A stretch of DNA of 64,000 bases from Pseudomonas sp. GTDB taxonomy: Bacteria; Pseudomonadota; Gammaproteobacteria; Pseudomonadales; Pseudomonadaceae. Made by a program: the position numbers and the translations under genes. The DNA lies in contig NZ_JAUYNT010000030.1 of NCBI RefSeq assembly GCF_030698175.1, positions 1 through 64,000 on the forward strand, given 5' to 3'. Shown piece by piece: positions 8,654 to 18,873 of the stretch (positions are counted from its first letter, which is position 1; every line of letters starts with the position of its first letter). The notes beneath the pieces are model-generated. The model was not told the origin of the DNA, did not search any database, and saw only the letters and a list, made by a program, of their open reading frames with translations.

Positions 8654-8686
8654 ATAGTTGACTTAAATACTCGGGAATCGGATAAT
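8654..8686 (+). promoter_or_regulatory. iscR promoter with type 1 IscR site
   Basis: TTGACT at 8658-8663 and GATAAT at 8681-8686 are separated by 17 bp. The stretch 8654-8678 fits the known type 1 IscR consensus: ATAGTTGACT, an AT-rich centre, then ACTCGGGAAT. A second partial half-site in the opposite sense (CCCGAGTAAAT, from 8632) lies just upstream. Holo-IscR would therefore cover the -35 region and repress the operon when clusters are plentiful. Confidence 0.78.
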
Positions 8687-8719
8687 TGGCGCAAATCAGC
8701 GATCCTGTGGGACCTGTTC

Positions 8720-9211
8720 ATGCGCCTGACCACCAAAGGCCGTTACGCCGTTACTGCCATGCTTGACTTGGCGCTGCATGCACAGCGCAGCCCGGTGTCC
8801 TTGGCCGACATTTCTGAACGCCAGGGCATCTCCTTGTCTTATTTGGAGCAATTATTCGCCAAGTTACGGCGCGGTAATCTGGTCTCCAGCGTGCGCGGTC
8901 CCGGTGGCGGCTATCAGTTGGCTCGCGAGATGGCGGCTATTCAAGTGGCGCAGGTGATTGATGCGGTCAATGAATCAGTGGATGCCACGCGCTGCCAGGG
9001 GCAAGGTGATTGCCACGGCGGTGACACCTGCTTGACCCATCATTTGTGGTGCGATCTAAGTCTGCAGATCCATCAGTTTCTCAGCGGCATCAGCTTGGCT
9101 GACTTGGTCAGTCGACATGAAGTTCAGGAAGTTGCATCGCGCCAGGATCAGCGCCGCTGTAGCACTGGCGCTGCACGCTTGGACAAGATTGAAGCGGCCG
9201 CTATCGATTAA
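8720..9211 (+). CDS. iscR: Rrf2-family Fe-S regulator IscR
   Basis: A 163-residue winged-helix regulator that represses the isc operon when it carries a [2Fe-2S] cluster. Seen are the N-terminus [20 protein letters not shown], the recognition helix region [19 protein letters not shown], the wing [10 protein letters not shown], and the cluster ligands in [19 protein letters not shown] (three Cys and a His). The ATG at 8720 matches the family start; longer in-frame starts lie inside the promoter and were rejected. It is the first gene of the isc operon. Confidence 0.95.
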   Translation: MRLTTKGRYAVTAMLDLALHAQRSPVSLADISERQGISLSYLEQLFAKLRRGNLVSSVRGPGGGYQLAREMAAIQVAQVIDAVNESVDATRCQGQGDCHGGDTCLTHHLWCDLSLQIHQFLSGISLADLVSRHEVQEVASRQDQRRCSTGAARLDKIEAAAID

Positions 9212-9243
9212 GTTGCACGTTTGCCTGAATACGGAGAAACGCT

Positions 9244-10458
9244 ATGAAATTACCGATTTATCTCGACTACTCAGCGACTACGCCGGTAGATCCGCGCGTT
9301 GCGCAAAAAATGAGCGAATGCCTGCTGGTGGACGGTAACTTCGGTAATCCGGCGTCCCGTTCCCATGTCTTTGGCTGGAAGGCTGAAGAGGCGGTCGAGA
9401 ATGGTCGTCGCCAAGTGGCTGATCTGGTTAATGCCGATCCGCGCGAAATCGTTTGGACCTCCGGCGCCACTGAATCGAACAACTTGGCTATTAAAGGTGC
9501 TGCGCACTTTTACTCGACCAAGGGTAAGCATCTAGTTACCACCCGTATTGAGCACAAAGCCGTGCTCGACACCATGCGTCAGCTTGAGCGTGAAGGCTTT
9601 GAAGTAACTTACATCGAGCCCGGCGAAGACGGCCTGATCACCCCGGCGATGGTTGAAGCGGCGCTGCGTGATGACACCATTCTGGTTTCGGTGATGCACG
9701 TCAATAATGAGATCGGCACCATCAACGATATTGCTGCCATTGGTGAGTTGACCCGTTCCCGTGGTGTGTTGTTTCACGTCGATGCGGCGCAGTCGACCGG
9801 CAAAGTAGTCATCGATCTGGCTGCGTTGAAAGTCGATCTGATGTCGTTTTCGGCGCACAAGACCTACGGCCCGAAAGGCGTCGGTGCACTCTATGTGGGC
9901 CGCAAGCCTCGCGTGCGTCTGGAAGCCCAGACCCACGGCGGCGGTCATGAGCGCGGCATGCGCTCCGGCACCTTGGCGACCCACCAGATTGTTGGCATGG
10001 GCGAAGCGTTCCGGATTGCTAAAGAAGAAATGCAGCAAGAAGGCGCGCGTATTACCGCCTTGCGTGAGCGTTTCTATAAGCAGGTCGAGAATCTCGAAGA
10101 GCTGTACTTGAACGGCAGCCTGACCTCGCGGGTGCCGCACAATCTCAACCTCAGCTTCAACTATGTTGAGGGTGAGTCGCTGATTATGGCGCTCAAGGAT
10201 TTGGCGGTTTCTTCGGGTTCGGCGTGTACCTCGGCATCGCTTGAGCCGTCTTACGTGCTGCGCGCCTTGGGGCGTAATGATGAGCTGGCGCACAGCTCGA
10301 TTCGTTTCACCTTCGGTCGTTTTACCACCGATGAAGAAGTTGACTACGCGGCGCAGAAAGTTTGCGAAGCGGTAACCAAGCTGCGCGAATTGTCGCCGCT
10401 GTGGGATATGTTCAAAGAGGGTGTCGATCTGTCCAAGGTTGAATGGGCGGCACATTAA
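9244..10458 (+). CDS. iscS: Cysteine desulfurase IscS
   Basis: A 404-residue PLP enzyme that removes sulfur from cysteine and passes it as persulfide to IscU and other acceptors. Visible are the PLP lysine in [22 protein letters not shown], and the mobile-loop cysteine in [21 protein letters not shown] near residue 328. Length equals E. coli IscS. The start ATG at 9244 follows a GGAGAA ribosome site. The gap to iscU holds a palindromic repeat. Confidence 0.96.
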   Translation: MKLPIYLDYSATTPVDPRVAQKMSECLLVDGNFGNPASRSHVFGWKAEEAVENGRRQVADLVNADPREIVWTSGATESNNLAIKGAAHFYSTKGKHLVTTRIEHKAVLDTMRQLEREGFEVTYIEPGEDGLITPAMVEAALRDDTILVSVMHVNNEIGTINDIAAIGELTRSRGVLFHVDAAQSTGKVVIDLAALKVDLMSFSAHKTYGPKGVGALYVGRKPRVRLEAQTHGGGHERGMRSGTLATHQIVGMGEAFRIAKEEMQQEGARITALRERFYKQVENLEELYLNGSLTSRVPHNLNLSFNYVEGESLIMALKDLAVSSGSACTSASLEPSYVLRALGRNDELAHSSIRFTFGRFTTDEEVDYAAQKVCEAVTKLRELSPLWDMFKEGVDLSKVEWAAH

Positions 10459-10464
10459 TAAGGC

Positions 10465-10516
10465 TTTCAGACTGCGTGGAGGCGTGCGAACGCAGCAGTT
10501 TTCACACAGTCTGAAA
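10465..10516. repeat. Palindromic repeat in the iscS-iscU gap
   Basis: TTTCAGACTG (10465-10474) and CAGTCTGAAA (10507-10516) are perfect 10-bp inverted arms; the right part carries TTTTCACACAGTCTGA as at 126-141. It lies inside the isc operon, so its hairpin would form in the messenger and could affect stability or ratio of iscS to iscU. It looks like an internally deleted relative of the 25.7-kb element. Confidence 0.65.
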
Positions 10517-10546
10517 ATGGCACCCGATTGAGAGAGGAGCACCAGC

Positions 10547-10933
10547 ATGGCTTACAGTGAAAAGGTCATTGACCACTACGAGAACCCGCGCAACGTCGGC
10601 AAGATGGATGCAGAAGATCCAGATGTCGGCACCGGCATGGTCGGCGCTCCGGCGTGCGGTGACGTGATGCGTTTGCAGATCAAGGTTAACGAGCAGGGCA
10701 TCATCGAAGATGCCAAGTTCAAGACCTACGGCTGCGGTTCGGCGATCGCTTCCAGCTCCTTGGCCACCGAGTGGATGAAGGGTAAGACCCTGGATGAAGC
10801 CGAAACCATCAAAAACACCCACTTGGCTGAAGAATTGGCCTTGCCGCCAGTGAAAATTCACTGCTCGGTACTGGCGGAAGACGCTATCAAGGCGGCCGTT
10901 CGCGATTACAAGCAGAAGAAAGGCTTGCTCTAA
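10547..10933 (+). CDS. iscU: Fe-S cluster assembly scaffold IscU
   Basis: A 128-residue scaffold on which [2Fe-2S] clusters are built before transfer by HscA/HscB. The three cluster cysteines are present: C37 in GAPACGDVM, one in [12 protein letters not shown] and one in [22 protein letters not shown] is the HscA recognition motif (LPPVK). It lies 88 bp after iscS, with the palindromic repeat in between and a GAGAGGAG ribosome site. Confidence 0.96.
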   Translation: MAYSEKVIDHYENPRNVGKMDAEDPDVGTGMVGAPACGDVMRLQIKVNEQGIIEDAKFKTYGCGSAIASSSLATEWMKGKTLDEAETIKNTHLAEELALPPVKIHCSVLAEDAIKAAVRDYKQKKGLL

Positions 10934-10944
10934 GGAGATTGTCG

Positions 10945-11268
10945 ATGGCTATCAGCATGACTGTCGCGGCGGCTGAACATGTGCGTCGTTCGCTGGATGG
11001 GCGCGGCAAGGGTGACGGTATTCGCTTGGCGGTACGCACCACCGGCTGTTCCGGCTTGGCTTACGTGTTGGAGTTTGTTGACGAGTTCGGCGGTGAAGAT
11101 CAGGTGTTCGAGAGTCACGGAGTTAAAGTGATTATCGATCCAAAAAGCCTGGCTTACCTGGATGGCACCGAGCTCGACTTCGTCAAGGAAGGTCTTAACG
11201 AAGGCTTCAAGTTCAATAACCCCAATGTGCGTGGCGAATGCGGCTGCGGCGAAAGCTTTAACGTCTGA
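10945..11268 (+). CDS. iscA: A-type Fe-S carrier IscA
   Basis: A 107-residue cluster carrier with the three conserved cysteines: one in [13 protein letters not shown] and two in the C-terminal [11 protein letters not shown]. The ATG at 10945 ([13 protein letters not shown]) follows AAGGAG at a good distance; a TTG two codons earlier is less likely. It delivers clusters from IscU to target proteins. Confidence 0.95.
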   Translation: MAISMTVAAAEHVRRSLDGRGKGDGIRLAVRTTGCSGLAYVLEFVDEFGGEDQVFESHGVKVIIDPKSLAYLDGTELDFVKEGLNEGFKFNNPNVRGECGCGESFNV

Positions 11269-11275
11269 GGCGCTT

Positions 11276-11797
11276 GTGGGTAGTCCTTGTCATTTTGCCC
11301 TGTTTGAGCTCAAACCTGCCTTTGTGCTGGATCTTGCACAGTTGGCCGCGCGTTATCGTGAGCTGGCGCGCAGTGTTCACCCCGACCGTTTTGCCGATGG
11401 CACTGAGCGCGAGCAGCGCCTGGCGTTGGAGCATTCGGCAAGCCTGAATGAGGCCTATCAGGTGCTGAAAAACACCTCGGCCCGCGCCCGTTACTTGCTG
11501 AGTTTGAATGGCGGTGAGTTGCCGCTGGAAGTGACGGTGCAGGATCCGGCGTTTCTCTTGCAGCAAATGCAGCTGCGCGAAGAGCTGGAAGATCTGCAGG
11601 ACAGTGCCGATCTGGCTGGTGTCGAGGCTTTTAAGCAGCGGCTGAAACTGGCCCAGAATGAATTGAACCAACAGTTTGCGGGCTGCTGGGATGCGCCGGC
11701 CAGTCGTGAGCAGGCTGAGCGTCTAGTGCGGCGCATGCAGTTTCTCGACAAACTCTCCTATGAAGTGCGCCAGCTAGAAGAGCGCCTCGACGATTAA
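11276..11797 (+). CDS. hscB: J-domain co-chaperone HscB
   Basis: A 173-residue co-chaperone that brings IscU to HscA and stimulates its ATPase. The J-domain HPD triad is in [10 protein letters not shown], and the C-terminal three-helix part ([34 protein letters not shown]) binds IscU. The GTG at 11276 gives [10 protein letters not shown], as in relatives; upstream in-frame codons run into iscA. It is seven bases after the iscA stop. Confidence 0.93.
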   Translation: MGSPCHFALFELKPAFVLDLAQLAARYRELARSVHPDRFADGTEREQRLALEHSASLNEAYQVLKNTSARARYLLSLNGGELPLEVTVQDPAFLLQQMQLREELEDLQDSADLAGVEAFKQRLKLAQNELNQQFAGCWDAPASREQAERLVRRMQFLDKLSYEVRQLEERLDD

Positions 11798-11839
11798 CCT
11801 GCCCGTCGCTTATGCGGCGCGCCTAATAGTCAGACAAGC

Positions 11840-13702
11840 ATGGCCTTACTACAGATCGCTGAACCCGGACAAAGCCCGCAACCGCACCAGCGCCGTCTGG
11901 CGGTGGGGATTGATTTAGGCACCACCAATTCGCTGGTCGCTGCTGTGCGCAGTGGTTTGGCTGAGGCGTTACCAGACGCCGAAGGGCGGTTGCTGATGCC
12001 ATCGGCGGTGCGCTATCACGCCGAGCGAATCGAAGTGGGCCAAAGCGCCAAACAAGCCGCCGCCCAAGACCCGCTGAATACCGTGTTGTCGGTTAAGCGT
12101 CTGATGGGCCGTGGCCTTGCCGATGTTAAACAGCTCGGTGAGCAGCTGCCGTATCGCTTTGTCGGCGGCGAATCCCATATGCCGTTTATCGACACGGTGC
12201 AGGGCCCGAAAAGCCCGGTAGAAGTGTCTGCCGATATCCTCAAGGTGTTGCGCCAGCGTGCCGAAGCGACCCTGGGGGGTGAGCTGGTCGGTGCGGTAAT
12301 TACCGTGCCGGCCTATTTTGACGAAGCTCAGCGTCAGGCTACTAAGGATGCCGCACGGCTGGCCGGTTTAAATGTGCTGCGTCTGCTCAACGAGCCCACC
12401 GCAGCGGCCGTTGCCTATGGTTTGGATCAGCAGGCCGAAGGCTTGGTAGCTATCTATGACTTGGGTGGCGGCACCTTCGATATTTCCATTCTGCGCCTGA
12501 CTGGTGGCGTCTTTGAAGTGCTGGCCACTGGCGGCGACAGCGCGCTGGGTGGCGATGATTTCGATCACGCCATCGCCGGTTGGATCATCGCCGAAGCCGG
12601 CCTGTCGACCGATATTGCCCCGGGCCAGCAGCGTAGTTTGCTGCACAGCGCCTGCGTCGCTAAAGAAGCGTTGAGTGGCGCTGAGTCGGTGACGGTCAAG
12701 CATGGCGATTGGAGTGGCGAGCTCAGCCGCCAGCAATTTGTCGGGCTGATTGAGCCGATGGTGGCCCGCAGCCTCAAAGCTTGTCGGCGCGCGGTGCGCG
12801 ATGCCGGGATTGAATTGCTGGAGGTCGAGGCGGTGGTCATGGTCGGCGGCTCGACGCGGGTGCCGCGGGTGCGTGAGGCGGTGGCGGAGTTATTTGCCCG
12901 TCAGCCGTTGACCGATATCGACCCGGATCAGGTGGTCGCCATTGGTGCGGCGATTCAGGCCGACACCTTGGCGGGCAATAAGCGTGATGGCGAAGAATTA
13001 CTGCTATTGGATGTGATTCCGCTGTCGCTGGGCCTGGAGACCATGGGTGGCCTGCTGGAAAAAGTCATTCCGCGCAACACCACTATCCCGGTGGCGCGCG
13101 CCCAGGATTTCACCACCTATAAAGACGGCCAGACGGCCATGATGATTCATGTGCTGCAAGGCGAGCGCGAGCTGATCAGCGATTGCCGCTCGCTGGCGCG
13201 TTTTGAGTTGCGTGGCATTCCGCCGATGGTGGCCGGCTCGGCGAAAATTCGCGTGACCTTTCAGGTGGACGCCGATGGCTTGCTCAGCGTCGCGGCGCGC
13301 GAGCTGGGTTCGGGTGTCGAGGCGACTATTCAGGTCAAGCCATCCTACGGCCTGACCGATGGCGAAGTTGCCCGTATGTTGCAGGACTCGTTTAAGTTTG
13401 CCGGTGACGACAAAGTCGCCCGCGTGCTGCGTGAGCAGCAAGTCGATGCTGAGCGTTTGTTGGTCGCCGTGCAGGCGGCGCTGCAGATGGATGGCGAGCG
13501 TTTGTTGGAAGCGTGCGAGCGGGCTGAAATCGAGTTGCAGATGCGCTTGCTGAGTGAATTGATGGTGGGTAGCGATGGTGCGGCAATTGAATTGCAGACC
13601 AAGCGCGTAACTCAAGTAACTGACGCCTTTGCTGCACGTCGACTGGATGCCACGGTAAAAGCCGGGCTGGCCGGTCGTCGTCTGAATGAAATTGACGACT
13701 GA
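11840..13702 (+). CDS. hscA: Hsp70-type chaperone HscA
   Basis: A 620-residue specialised Hsp70 that drives cluster release from IscU. The ATPase domain shows [59 protein letters not shown] and [13 protein letters not shown]. The substrate-binding domain follows with [14 protein letters not shown]. It is the usual length for the family and lies 42 bp after hscB. Confidence 0.95.
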   Translation: MALLQIAEPGQSPQPHQRRLAVGIDLGTTNSLVAAVRSGLAEALPDAEGRLLMPSAVRYHAERIEVGQSAKQAAAQDPLNTVLSVKRLMGRGLADVKQLGEQLPYRFVGGESHMPFIDTVQGPKSPVEVSADILKVLRQRAEATLGGELVGAVITVPAYFDEAQRQATKDAARLAGLNVLRLLNEPTAAAVAYGLDQQAEGLVAIYDLGGGTFDISILRLTGGVFEVLATGGDSALGGDDFDHAIAGWIIAEAGLSTDIAPGQQRSLLHSACVAKEALSGAESVTVKHGDWSGELSRQQFVGLIEPMVARSLKACRRAVRDAGIELLEVEAVVMVGGSTRVPRVREAVAELFARQPLTDIDPDQVVAIGAAIQADTLAGNKRDGEELLLLDVIPLSLGLETMGGLLEKVIPRNTTIPVARAQDFTTYKDGQTAMMIHVLQGERELISDCRSLARFELRGIPPMVAGSAKIRVTFQVDADGLLSVAARELGSGVEATIQVKPSYGLTDGEVARMLQDSFKFAGDDKVARVLREQQVDAERLLVAVQAALQMDGERLLEACERAEIELQMRLLSELMVGSDGAAIELQTKRVTQVTDAFAARRLDATVKAGLAGRRLNEIDD

Positions 13703-13717
13703 TTTAGGAGTAACAGG

Positions 13718-14056
13718 ATGCCGCAGATCATTTTTCTGCCCAATGCTGAACATTGTCCCGACGGTTTAGTGGTCGAGGGTGTGCCGGGTGAGACCATCAT
13801 TGCTGCGGCGATGCGCAACGGTCTGGAGATCGAGCACGCCTGCGAGATGTCCTGCGCCTGCACCACTTGTCATGTGATAGTGCGTGAGGGCTTCGCCACG
13901 CTGGAGCCTTCCGATGAATTGGAAGATGACATGCTCGACAAAGCCTGGGGTTTAGAGGCTGAGTCGCGGTTGTCCTGTCAGGCGCTGGTGGGCTCGGCTG
14001 ATCTGGTGGTGGAAATTCCCCGCTACACCCTTAATCAGGTTTCTGAAAAGCATTGA
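13718..14056 (+). CDS. fdx: [2Fe-2S] ferredoxin of the isc operon
   Basis: A 112-residue adrenodoxin-type ferredoxin that supplies electrons during cluster assembly. The ligands are in CEMSCACTTC (three of them) and SRLSCQAL. The start ATG at 13718 follows TTAGGAG. It lies between hscA and iscX as in standard isc operons. Confidence 0.95.
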   Translation: MPQIIFLPNAEHCPDGLVVEGVPGETIIAAAMRNGLEIEHACEMSCACTTCHVIVREGFATLEPSDELEDDMLDKAWGLEAESRLSCQALVGSADLVVEIPRYTLNQVSEKH

Positions 14057-14066
14057 GGAGTCAGTC

Positions 14067-14267
14067 ATGAGTCTGCAATGGAGTGATGTGCTGGATATCG
14101 CCATCGAACTGGCTGAAAGCAAGCCGGAGGTTGACCCGCGTTACGTCAATTTCGTCGATTTGCATCGCTGGGTGCTGGCCTTGCCGGATTTTGCCGATGA
14201 TCCGCAGCGCGGCGGTGAGAAAGTTCTCGAGGCGATTCAGGCGGCTTGGATCGAAGAGCGCGACTGA
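14067..14267 (+). CDS. iscX: IscX (YfhJ), isc operon accessory protein
   Basis: A 66-residue acidic protein, the last isc gene. E. coli IscX binds IscS and iron and tunes desulfurase activity. The sequence MSLQWSDVLDIAIELAE, DPRYVNFVDLHRWVLAL and EAIQAAWIEE is typical. It starts 10 bp after fdx behind TGAGGAG. Confidence 0.93.
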   Translation: MSLQWSDVLDIAIELAESKPEVDPRYVNFVDLHRWVLALPDFADDPQRGGEKVLEAIQAAWIEERD

Positions 14268-14323
14268 GAGCCATCGCGCTAACTGATTCAGCGCTGCTGA
14301 GTCAGCGCTACGCATTTAACTGG

Positions 14324-14353
14324 AACCCGCGTATAATTTGCGGGTTTATTTTT
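14324..14353 (+). terminator. isc operon terminator overlapping a -10 box for ndk
   Basis: AACCCGC (14324-14330) and GCGGGTT (14340-14346) pair, followed by a T-rich stretch, so it can end isc transcription. The loop holds TATAAT at 14332-14337, about 45 bp upstream of the ndk start, a good candidate -10 box. One short segment may therefore act as both terminator and promoter. Confidence 0.6.
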
Positions 14354-14383
14354 CGCTGTAATTCTTAGAATTTGGAGTTTCAC

Positions 14384-14815
14384 ATGGCTGTTGAACGTAC
14401 TTTTTCCATCATCAAACCCGACGCAGTTGCCAAGAACGTGGTTGGTGAGATCGTTAGCCGTTTTGAAAAGGCTGGCCTGAGCGTTGTTGCCTCGAAGATG
14501 GTTCAGCTGTCTGAGCGTGAAGCTGGCGGTTTCTACGCTGAGCACAGCGCTCGTGGCTTCTTCAAAGACCTGGTAGCTTTCATGGTTTCCGGTCCAGTGG
14601 TTCTGCAGGTTCTGGAAGGTGAAGGCGCCATCCTAAAAAACCGTGAACTGATGGGCGCTACCAACCCTAAAGAAGCGGCTGCCGGCACCATTCGTGCTGA
14701 CTTCGCCGTTTCCATCGACGAAAACGCCGTGCACGGTTCGGATTCCGAAGCTTCCGCTGCTCGCGAAATTTCGTACTTCTTCGCCGCCACTGAGGTGTGC
14801 GCTCGCATTCGCTAA
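14384..14815 (+). CDS. ndk: Nucleoside-diphosphate kinase
   Basis: A 143-residue enzyme that transfers the gamma-phosphate of ATP to other nucleoside diphosphates through a phosphohistidine. Seen are [17 protein letters not shown] at the start, [19 protein letters not shown] and the active histidine in [13 protein letters not shown]. The ATG at 14384 matches the family; codons upstream in frame are not conserved. rlmN follows 23 bp later. Confidence 0.96.
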   Translation: MAVERTFSIIKPDAVAKNVVGEIVSRFEKAGLSVVASKMVQLSEREAGGFYAEHSARGFFKDLVAFMVSGPVVLQVLEGEGAILKNRELMGATNPKEAAAGTIRADFAVSIDENAVHGSDSEASAAREISYFFAATEVCARIR

Positions 14816-14838
14816 GCGAATCCAGCGAGGGTGAAACC

Positions 14839-16002
14839 ATGACTGTATCTGTAGGCGCTGCCGTGACTGCAAAAGTCAACCTGCTGGGGTTGACTCAGCA
14901 GCAAATGGAAAACTTCTTCGACTCTATTGGGGAGAAGCGTTTTCGCGCCGGTCAGATCATGAAGTGGATTCATCACTTTGGCGTCGATGACTTCGACGCC
15001 ATGAGCAATGTCAGCAAGGCTTTGCGCGAAAAGCTCAAAGACCTTGCTGAGATTCGCGGTCCGGAAATTGTCAGTCAGGATATCTCCGTCGATGGCACCC
15101 GTAAGTGGGTGGTGCGCGTGGCCTCTGGCAGTTGCGTCGAGACCGTCTATATCCCCCAAGGCAATCGCGGCACCCTGTGCGTTTCTTCGCAAGCAGGCTG
15201 TGCGTTGGATTGCAGTTTTTGCTCCACCGGCAAACAAGGTTTTAATAGCGATCTGACCGCTGCAGAAGTCATAGGTCAGGTCTGGCTCGCGAATAAGTCA
15301 TTTAGCAGCGTCCCGGCCAAAATCGACCGTGCCGTCACCAACGTGGTGATGATGGGCATGGGTGAGCCGCTGCTGAACTTCGATAACGTAGTCGCCGCCA
15401 TGAGCATCATGATGGATGATCTGGGCTACGGTATTTCCAAGCGCAAGGTAACCCTGTCGACCTCCGGTGTAGTGCCGATGATCGACAAGCTGGGCGAAGT
15501 ACTGGATGTGTCCTTGGCGCTGTCGCTGCACGCACCCAATGATGAGTTGCGTAATCAGTTGGTGCCAATCAACAAGAAATACCCGCTGGAAATGCTGCTA
15601 GCGGCTTGCCGGCGCTATGTGTCGCGGCTTGGCGAGAAGCGTGTACTGACCATCGAATACACCTTGCTGAAAGATGTGAATGATCAGCCCGAGCATGCCG
15701 AGCAGATGATCGCGCTGCTGGCGGATTTCCCCTGCAAGATCAACCTGATCCCGTTTAATCCGTTCCCCTTCTCCGGTTATGAGCGGCCGAGCAACAATGC
15801 CATTCGCCGTTTTCAGGATTTGTTGTACAAGGCCGGGCACAATGTCACTGTGCGCACCACGCGCGGTGAGGATATCGATGCCGCCTGTGGGCAGTTGGTC
15901 GGTCAGGTAATGGATCGCACCCGCCGCAGCGAGCGCTATATTGCCGTGCGTGAGCTCAGTGCCGAGGCCGTTCAGCCGCTGGCCTCCACCAAACCCATCT
16001 GA
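14839..16002 (+). CDS. rlmN: Dual-specificity rRNA/tRNA adenine-C2 methyltransferase RlmN
   Basis: A 387-residue radical-SAM enzyme that methylates A2503 of 23S rRNA and A37 of some tRNAs. The radical-SAM cluster motif is CALDCSFC, with [21 protein letters not shown] and SLHAPND following. The catalytic cysteines are expected in [12 protein letters not shown] and [10 protein letters not shown]. The start ATG at 14839 lies just after ndk. Confidence 0.95.
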   Translation: MTVSVGAAVTAKVNLLGLTQQQMENFFDSIGEKRFRAGQIMKWIHHFGVDDFDAMSNVSKALREKLKDLAEIRGPEIVSQDISVDGTRKWVVRVASGSCVETVYIPQGNRGTLCVSSQAGCALDCSFCSTGKQGFNSDLTAAEVIGQVWLANKSFSSVPAKIDRAVTNVVMMGMGEPLLNFDNVVAAMSIMMDDLGYGISKRKVTLSTSGVVPMIDKLGEVLDVSLALSLHAPNDELRNQLVPINKKYPLEMLLAACRRYVSRLGEKRVLTIEYTLLKDVNDQPEHAEQMIALLADFPCKINLIPFNPFPFSGYERPSNNAIRRFQDLLYKAGHNVTVRTTRGEDIDAACGQLVGQVMDRTRRSERYIAVRELSAEAVQPLASTKPI

Positions 16003-16015
16003 AGGGATGTTCTCG

Positions 16016-16777
16016 ATGACTCTGCGCGCTGTCTTGCTGCTGTTTATGTCCACGCTGCTGACTGCGTGTGTGACCACGGGGGATGTTAATCCGCTGAAAA
16101 CTGACAAAGGTCAAGACGAGGCGAGGGATGCCTATATTCAACTTGGTATTGGTTATTTGCAGCAGGGCAACACGGGAAGTGCAAAAATACCGCTGAAGCA
16201 AGCCCTCGAGTTGGATCCCTCGAATGCAGATGCTCATGTGGCGTTAGCCGTAGTGTTCCAGTCGGAACTTGAAACAGAACTGGCCGATGAGCACTTTCGC
16301 AAGGCGCTTTCGTCGCGCAGTGACGACACGCGAATTCTGAATAATTACGGCGGCTTCTTGTACGAGCAAAAGCGTTATCCCGAGGCCATGGAGCGTTTCC
16401 AGCAAGCCTCAGTGGACAACCTCTATCAAGAGCGCTCACGGGTTTTTGAAAATATGGGTTTGACCGCGCTAATGCTGAAGCAGCGCGAACAGGCCAAGAC
16501 TTATTTTGAGCGAGCCTTACGTTTGAATTCGCGGCAACCCACGGCGCTGTTAGAAATGTCGGTCCTCACCTATGAGGATAAAAACTATGTGCAAGCTAAG
16601 GGCTACTACGAAAATTATATCGTAGTGTCGGAGCACAACTCGCGCAGCTTGTTGCTTGGCAGTCGTCTTGCCGGGATTTTTGAAGATCGTGATAAGGCCG
16701 CCAGCCTTGGCCTGCAATTGAAGCGCCTGTATCCAGGTAGTCCTGAATATCAGCAATATGTGCTGGAGCAACGATGA
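16016..16777 (+). CDS. pilF: Type IV pilus biogenesis lipoprotein PilF (pilotin)
   Basis: A 253-residue outer-membrane lipoprotein needed to place and assemble the PilQ secretin. It has a lipoprotein signal with lipobox LTAC near residue 17, followed by six or so TPR-like helices (AYIQLGIGYLQQGN, AHVALAVVFQSELE, ILNNYGGFLYEQKRYPEAM and more). The ATG at 16016 has GAAGGGA upstream; an ATG at 16007 is the alternative. It overlaps rodZ by 4 bp. Confidence 0.92.
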   Translation: MTLRAVLLLFMSTLLTACVTTGDVNPLKTDKGQDEARDAYIQLGIGYLQQGNTGSAKIPLKQALELDPSNADAHVALAVVFQSELETELADEHFRKALSSRSDDTRILNNYGGFLYEQKRYPEAMERFQQASVDNLYQERSRVFENMGLTALMLKQREQAKTYFERALRLNSRQPTALLEMSVLTYEDKNYVQAKGYYENYIVVSEHNSRSLLLGSRLAGIFEDRDKAASLGLQLKRLYPGSPEYQQYVLEQR

Positions 16778-17724
16778 AAGTGCTGGACCCTGAAATTCTT
16801 GCGTTCGCCGGTATCAACCCAGGCGAGACGCTGCGTAATGCGCGCGAAAATAAAAATTGGTCGCAGGCGGATGTCGCCGTCAAGCTCAATCTGACGGTGC
16901 AGGCGCTGGGGCACTTGGAGTCTGGCGATTTTGCCAAGTTGCCGGGAAATACCTTTGCTCGGGGGTACATTCGCACTTATGCAAAGCTGCTTGGTATTGA
17001 TCAAGAACCTTTGGTTGTGGCTTTTGATCAGCTAACCGGCAGCAACGCTGCGGGCAGCAGTGTGCATGCGTTGGGGCGAATAGAAGAGCCAGCGCACGTT
17101 GCGCAAAATCTGTTGCGGGTGGTTAGTTTTCTATTGTTGTTGGCGTTGGCGTTGGCGAGCTATTTTTGGTGGCAAGACCGCTCCCAGGGTCAGCGTGCGG
17201 ATACCTCGATTAGCAATGTACTGGAGCATATTGAGGTCGAGGGCGCCGATGGCAGTACGCAAATACACCCCCTCGATGAGCCTGAAGATCAGGCCGTAAC
17301 CGCCGGGCAAGAAAGCCTTGAGTTAGCATTGCCTGAAGTTGCGCCTGAAGTGGCGGCGCAACCAGAGATCACGCCTGTTACTCCTCCCCCAAGTGCGGTT
17401 GCCAGTGGCCCAGCATCTAGCGCTGCTGTGCCGCTGTCGGCACTTCCGGCCGTCCCTGTGGTGGCACCTCAAGCGACTGCGGGTGATGGTTTGGTCAGTG
17501 TGCAGTTCACTGCCAACTGCTGGGCGCAGTTGACCGATGCCAATGGCAAGGTACTGTTTAGCGCCCTGAAACGCGCCGGTGAAACCCTTGAACTGGCCGG
17601 TAAACCCCCGCTCGAGTTGCGGTTGGGTTTCGCCCGGGGCGCACAGGTTAGCTATAACGGGCAGGTAGTCGACGTGGCGCCTTATACCAGCGGTGAGACA
17701 GCCCGCATGAAATTAGGTCAGTAA
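16774..17724 (+). CDS. rodZ: Cell-shape protein RodZ
   Basis: A 316-residue bitopic protein that links MreB to the cell-wall machinery. Residues about 15-80 form a Cro-like helix-turn-helix domain (GETLRNARENKNWSQADVA, TFARGYIRTYAKLLG), residues about 112-133 are the membrane segment, then comes a Pro/Ala-rich linker and a C-terminal beta domain (VSVQFTANCWAQLTDANGK). It overlaps pilF by 4 bp and leads directly into ispG, so the three are probably one transcript. Confidence 0.9.
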   Translation: MKVLDPEILAFAGINPGETLRNARENKNWSQADVAVKLNLTVQALGHLESGDFAKLPGNTFARGYIRTYAKLLGIDQEPLVVAFDQLTGSNAAGSSVHALGRIEEPAHVAQNLLRVVSFLLLLALALASYFWWQDRSQGQRADTSISNVLEHIEVEGADGSTQIHPLDEPEDQAVTAGQESLELALPEVAPEVAAQPEITPVTPPPSAVASGPASSAAVPLSALPAVPVVAPQATAGDGLVSVQFTANCWAQLTDANGKVLFSALKRAGETLELAGKPPLELRLGFARGAQVSYNGQVVDVAPYTSGETARMKLGQ

Positions 17725-17727
17725 TTG

Positions 17728-18840
17728 ATGCAGTGCGAATCCCCTATTATTCGACGTGTCTCCCGCAAAATTTGGGTCGGCTCGGTACCGGTCGGTGGTG
17801 ATGCGCCTATTGCCGTGCAGAGCATGACCAATACCGATACCTGTGATGTGGCCGCGACCGTCGCCCAGGTGCGGCGCCTCGAAGATGCCGGCGCCGATAT
17901 CGTGCGTATTTCCGTACCGGACATGGACGCCGCCGAAGCCTTCGGCAAAATCAAGCAGCAGGTACGGGTACCGTTGGTGGCCGATATCCACTTCGACTAC
18001 CGCATCGCGTTGCGCGTGGCCGAGCTTGGGGTAGATTGTTTGCGCATTAACCCGGGCAATATTGGTCGGGAAGACCGCGTCAGAGCCGTGGTCGATGCCG
18101 CCCGTGATCGCGGTATCTCGATTCGCATCGGCGTCAATGCCGGTTCGCTGGAAAAAGATCTGCAAAAGAAATACGGTGAGCCAACGCCTGCTGCTCTGGT
18201 CGAGTCGGCCTTGCGCCACGTCGAGCACCTGCAGCGGCTGAATTTTCAAGAGTTTAAAGTCAGCGTTAAAGCCTCCGACGTATTTATGGCGGTTGAGGCT
18301 TATCGTTTGCTCGCCAAGCAAATTGACCAGCCACTGCACTTGGGGATTACCGAAGCCGGTGGTTTGCGCTCGGGCACGGTGAAGTCGGCGGTTGGTTTGG
18401 GCATGCTGCTGGCCGACGGTATCGGCGATACTATCCGTATCTCGCTGGCGGCCGATCCGGTCGAAGAGATCAAAGTGGGTTTCGATATTCTTCGTTCGTT
18501 GCGCTTGCGCTCGCGCGGCATCAACTTTATTGCTTGCCCAAGTTGCTCGCGGCAGAACTTCGATGTGGTGAAAACCATGAACGAACTCGAAGGTCGGCTG
18601 GAAGATTTGCTGGTGCCGTTGGATGTAGCGGTAATTGGCTGTGTGGTTAACGGCCCAGGCGAAGCTAAAGAAGCCCATATTGGCTTGACCGGCGGCTCAC
18701 CGAGTAACCTGGTGTATATCGATGGCAAGCCGGCCCTGAAGTTTACTAATGACAACCTGGTGGATCAGCTAGAAGCGCTAATTCGCCAGAAAGCGGCCGA
18801 AAAGGTCGCGGCCGACGCGGCTGTGATTGCCCGTGGCTAA
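17728..18840 (+). CDS. ispG: (E)-4-hydroxy-3-methylbut-2-enyl-diphosphate synthase IspG
   Basis: A 370-residue [4Fe-4S] enzyme of the MEP isoprenoid pathway. It shows [20 protein letters not shown] at the start, [24 protein letters not shown], and the cluster cysteines in [11 protein letters not shown] and [11 protein letters not shown]. The ATG at 17728 is preferred to the preceding TTG. It begins 3 bp after the rodZ stop. Confidence 0.95.
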   Translation: MQCESPIIRRVSRKIWVGSVPVGGDAPIAVQSMTNTDTCDVAATVAQVRRLEDAGADIVRISVPDMDAAEAFGKIKQQVRVPLVADIHFDYRIALRVAELGVDCLRINPGNIGREDRVRAVVDAARDRGISIRIGVNAGSLEKDLQKKYGEPTPAALVESALRHVEHLQRLNFQEFKVSVKASDVFMAVEAYRLLAKQIDQPLHLGITEAGGLRSGTVKSAVGLGMLLADGIGDTIRISLAADPVEEIKVGFDILRSLRLRSRGINFIACPSCSRQNFDVVKTMNELEGRLEDLLVPLDVAVIGCVVNGPGEAKEAHIGLTGGSPSNLVYIDGKPALKFTNDNLVDQLEALIRQKAAEKVAADAAVIARG

Positions 18841-18873
18841 GCCGCTAATGGCCCGTATTTGTAAGGATTTTTT

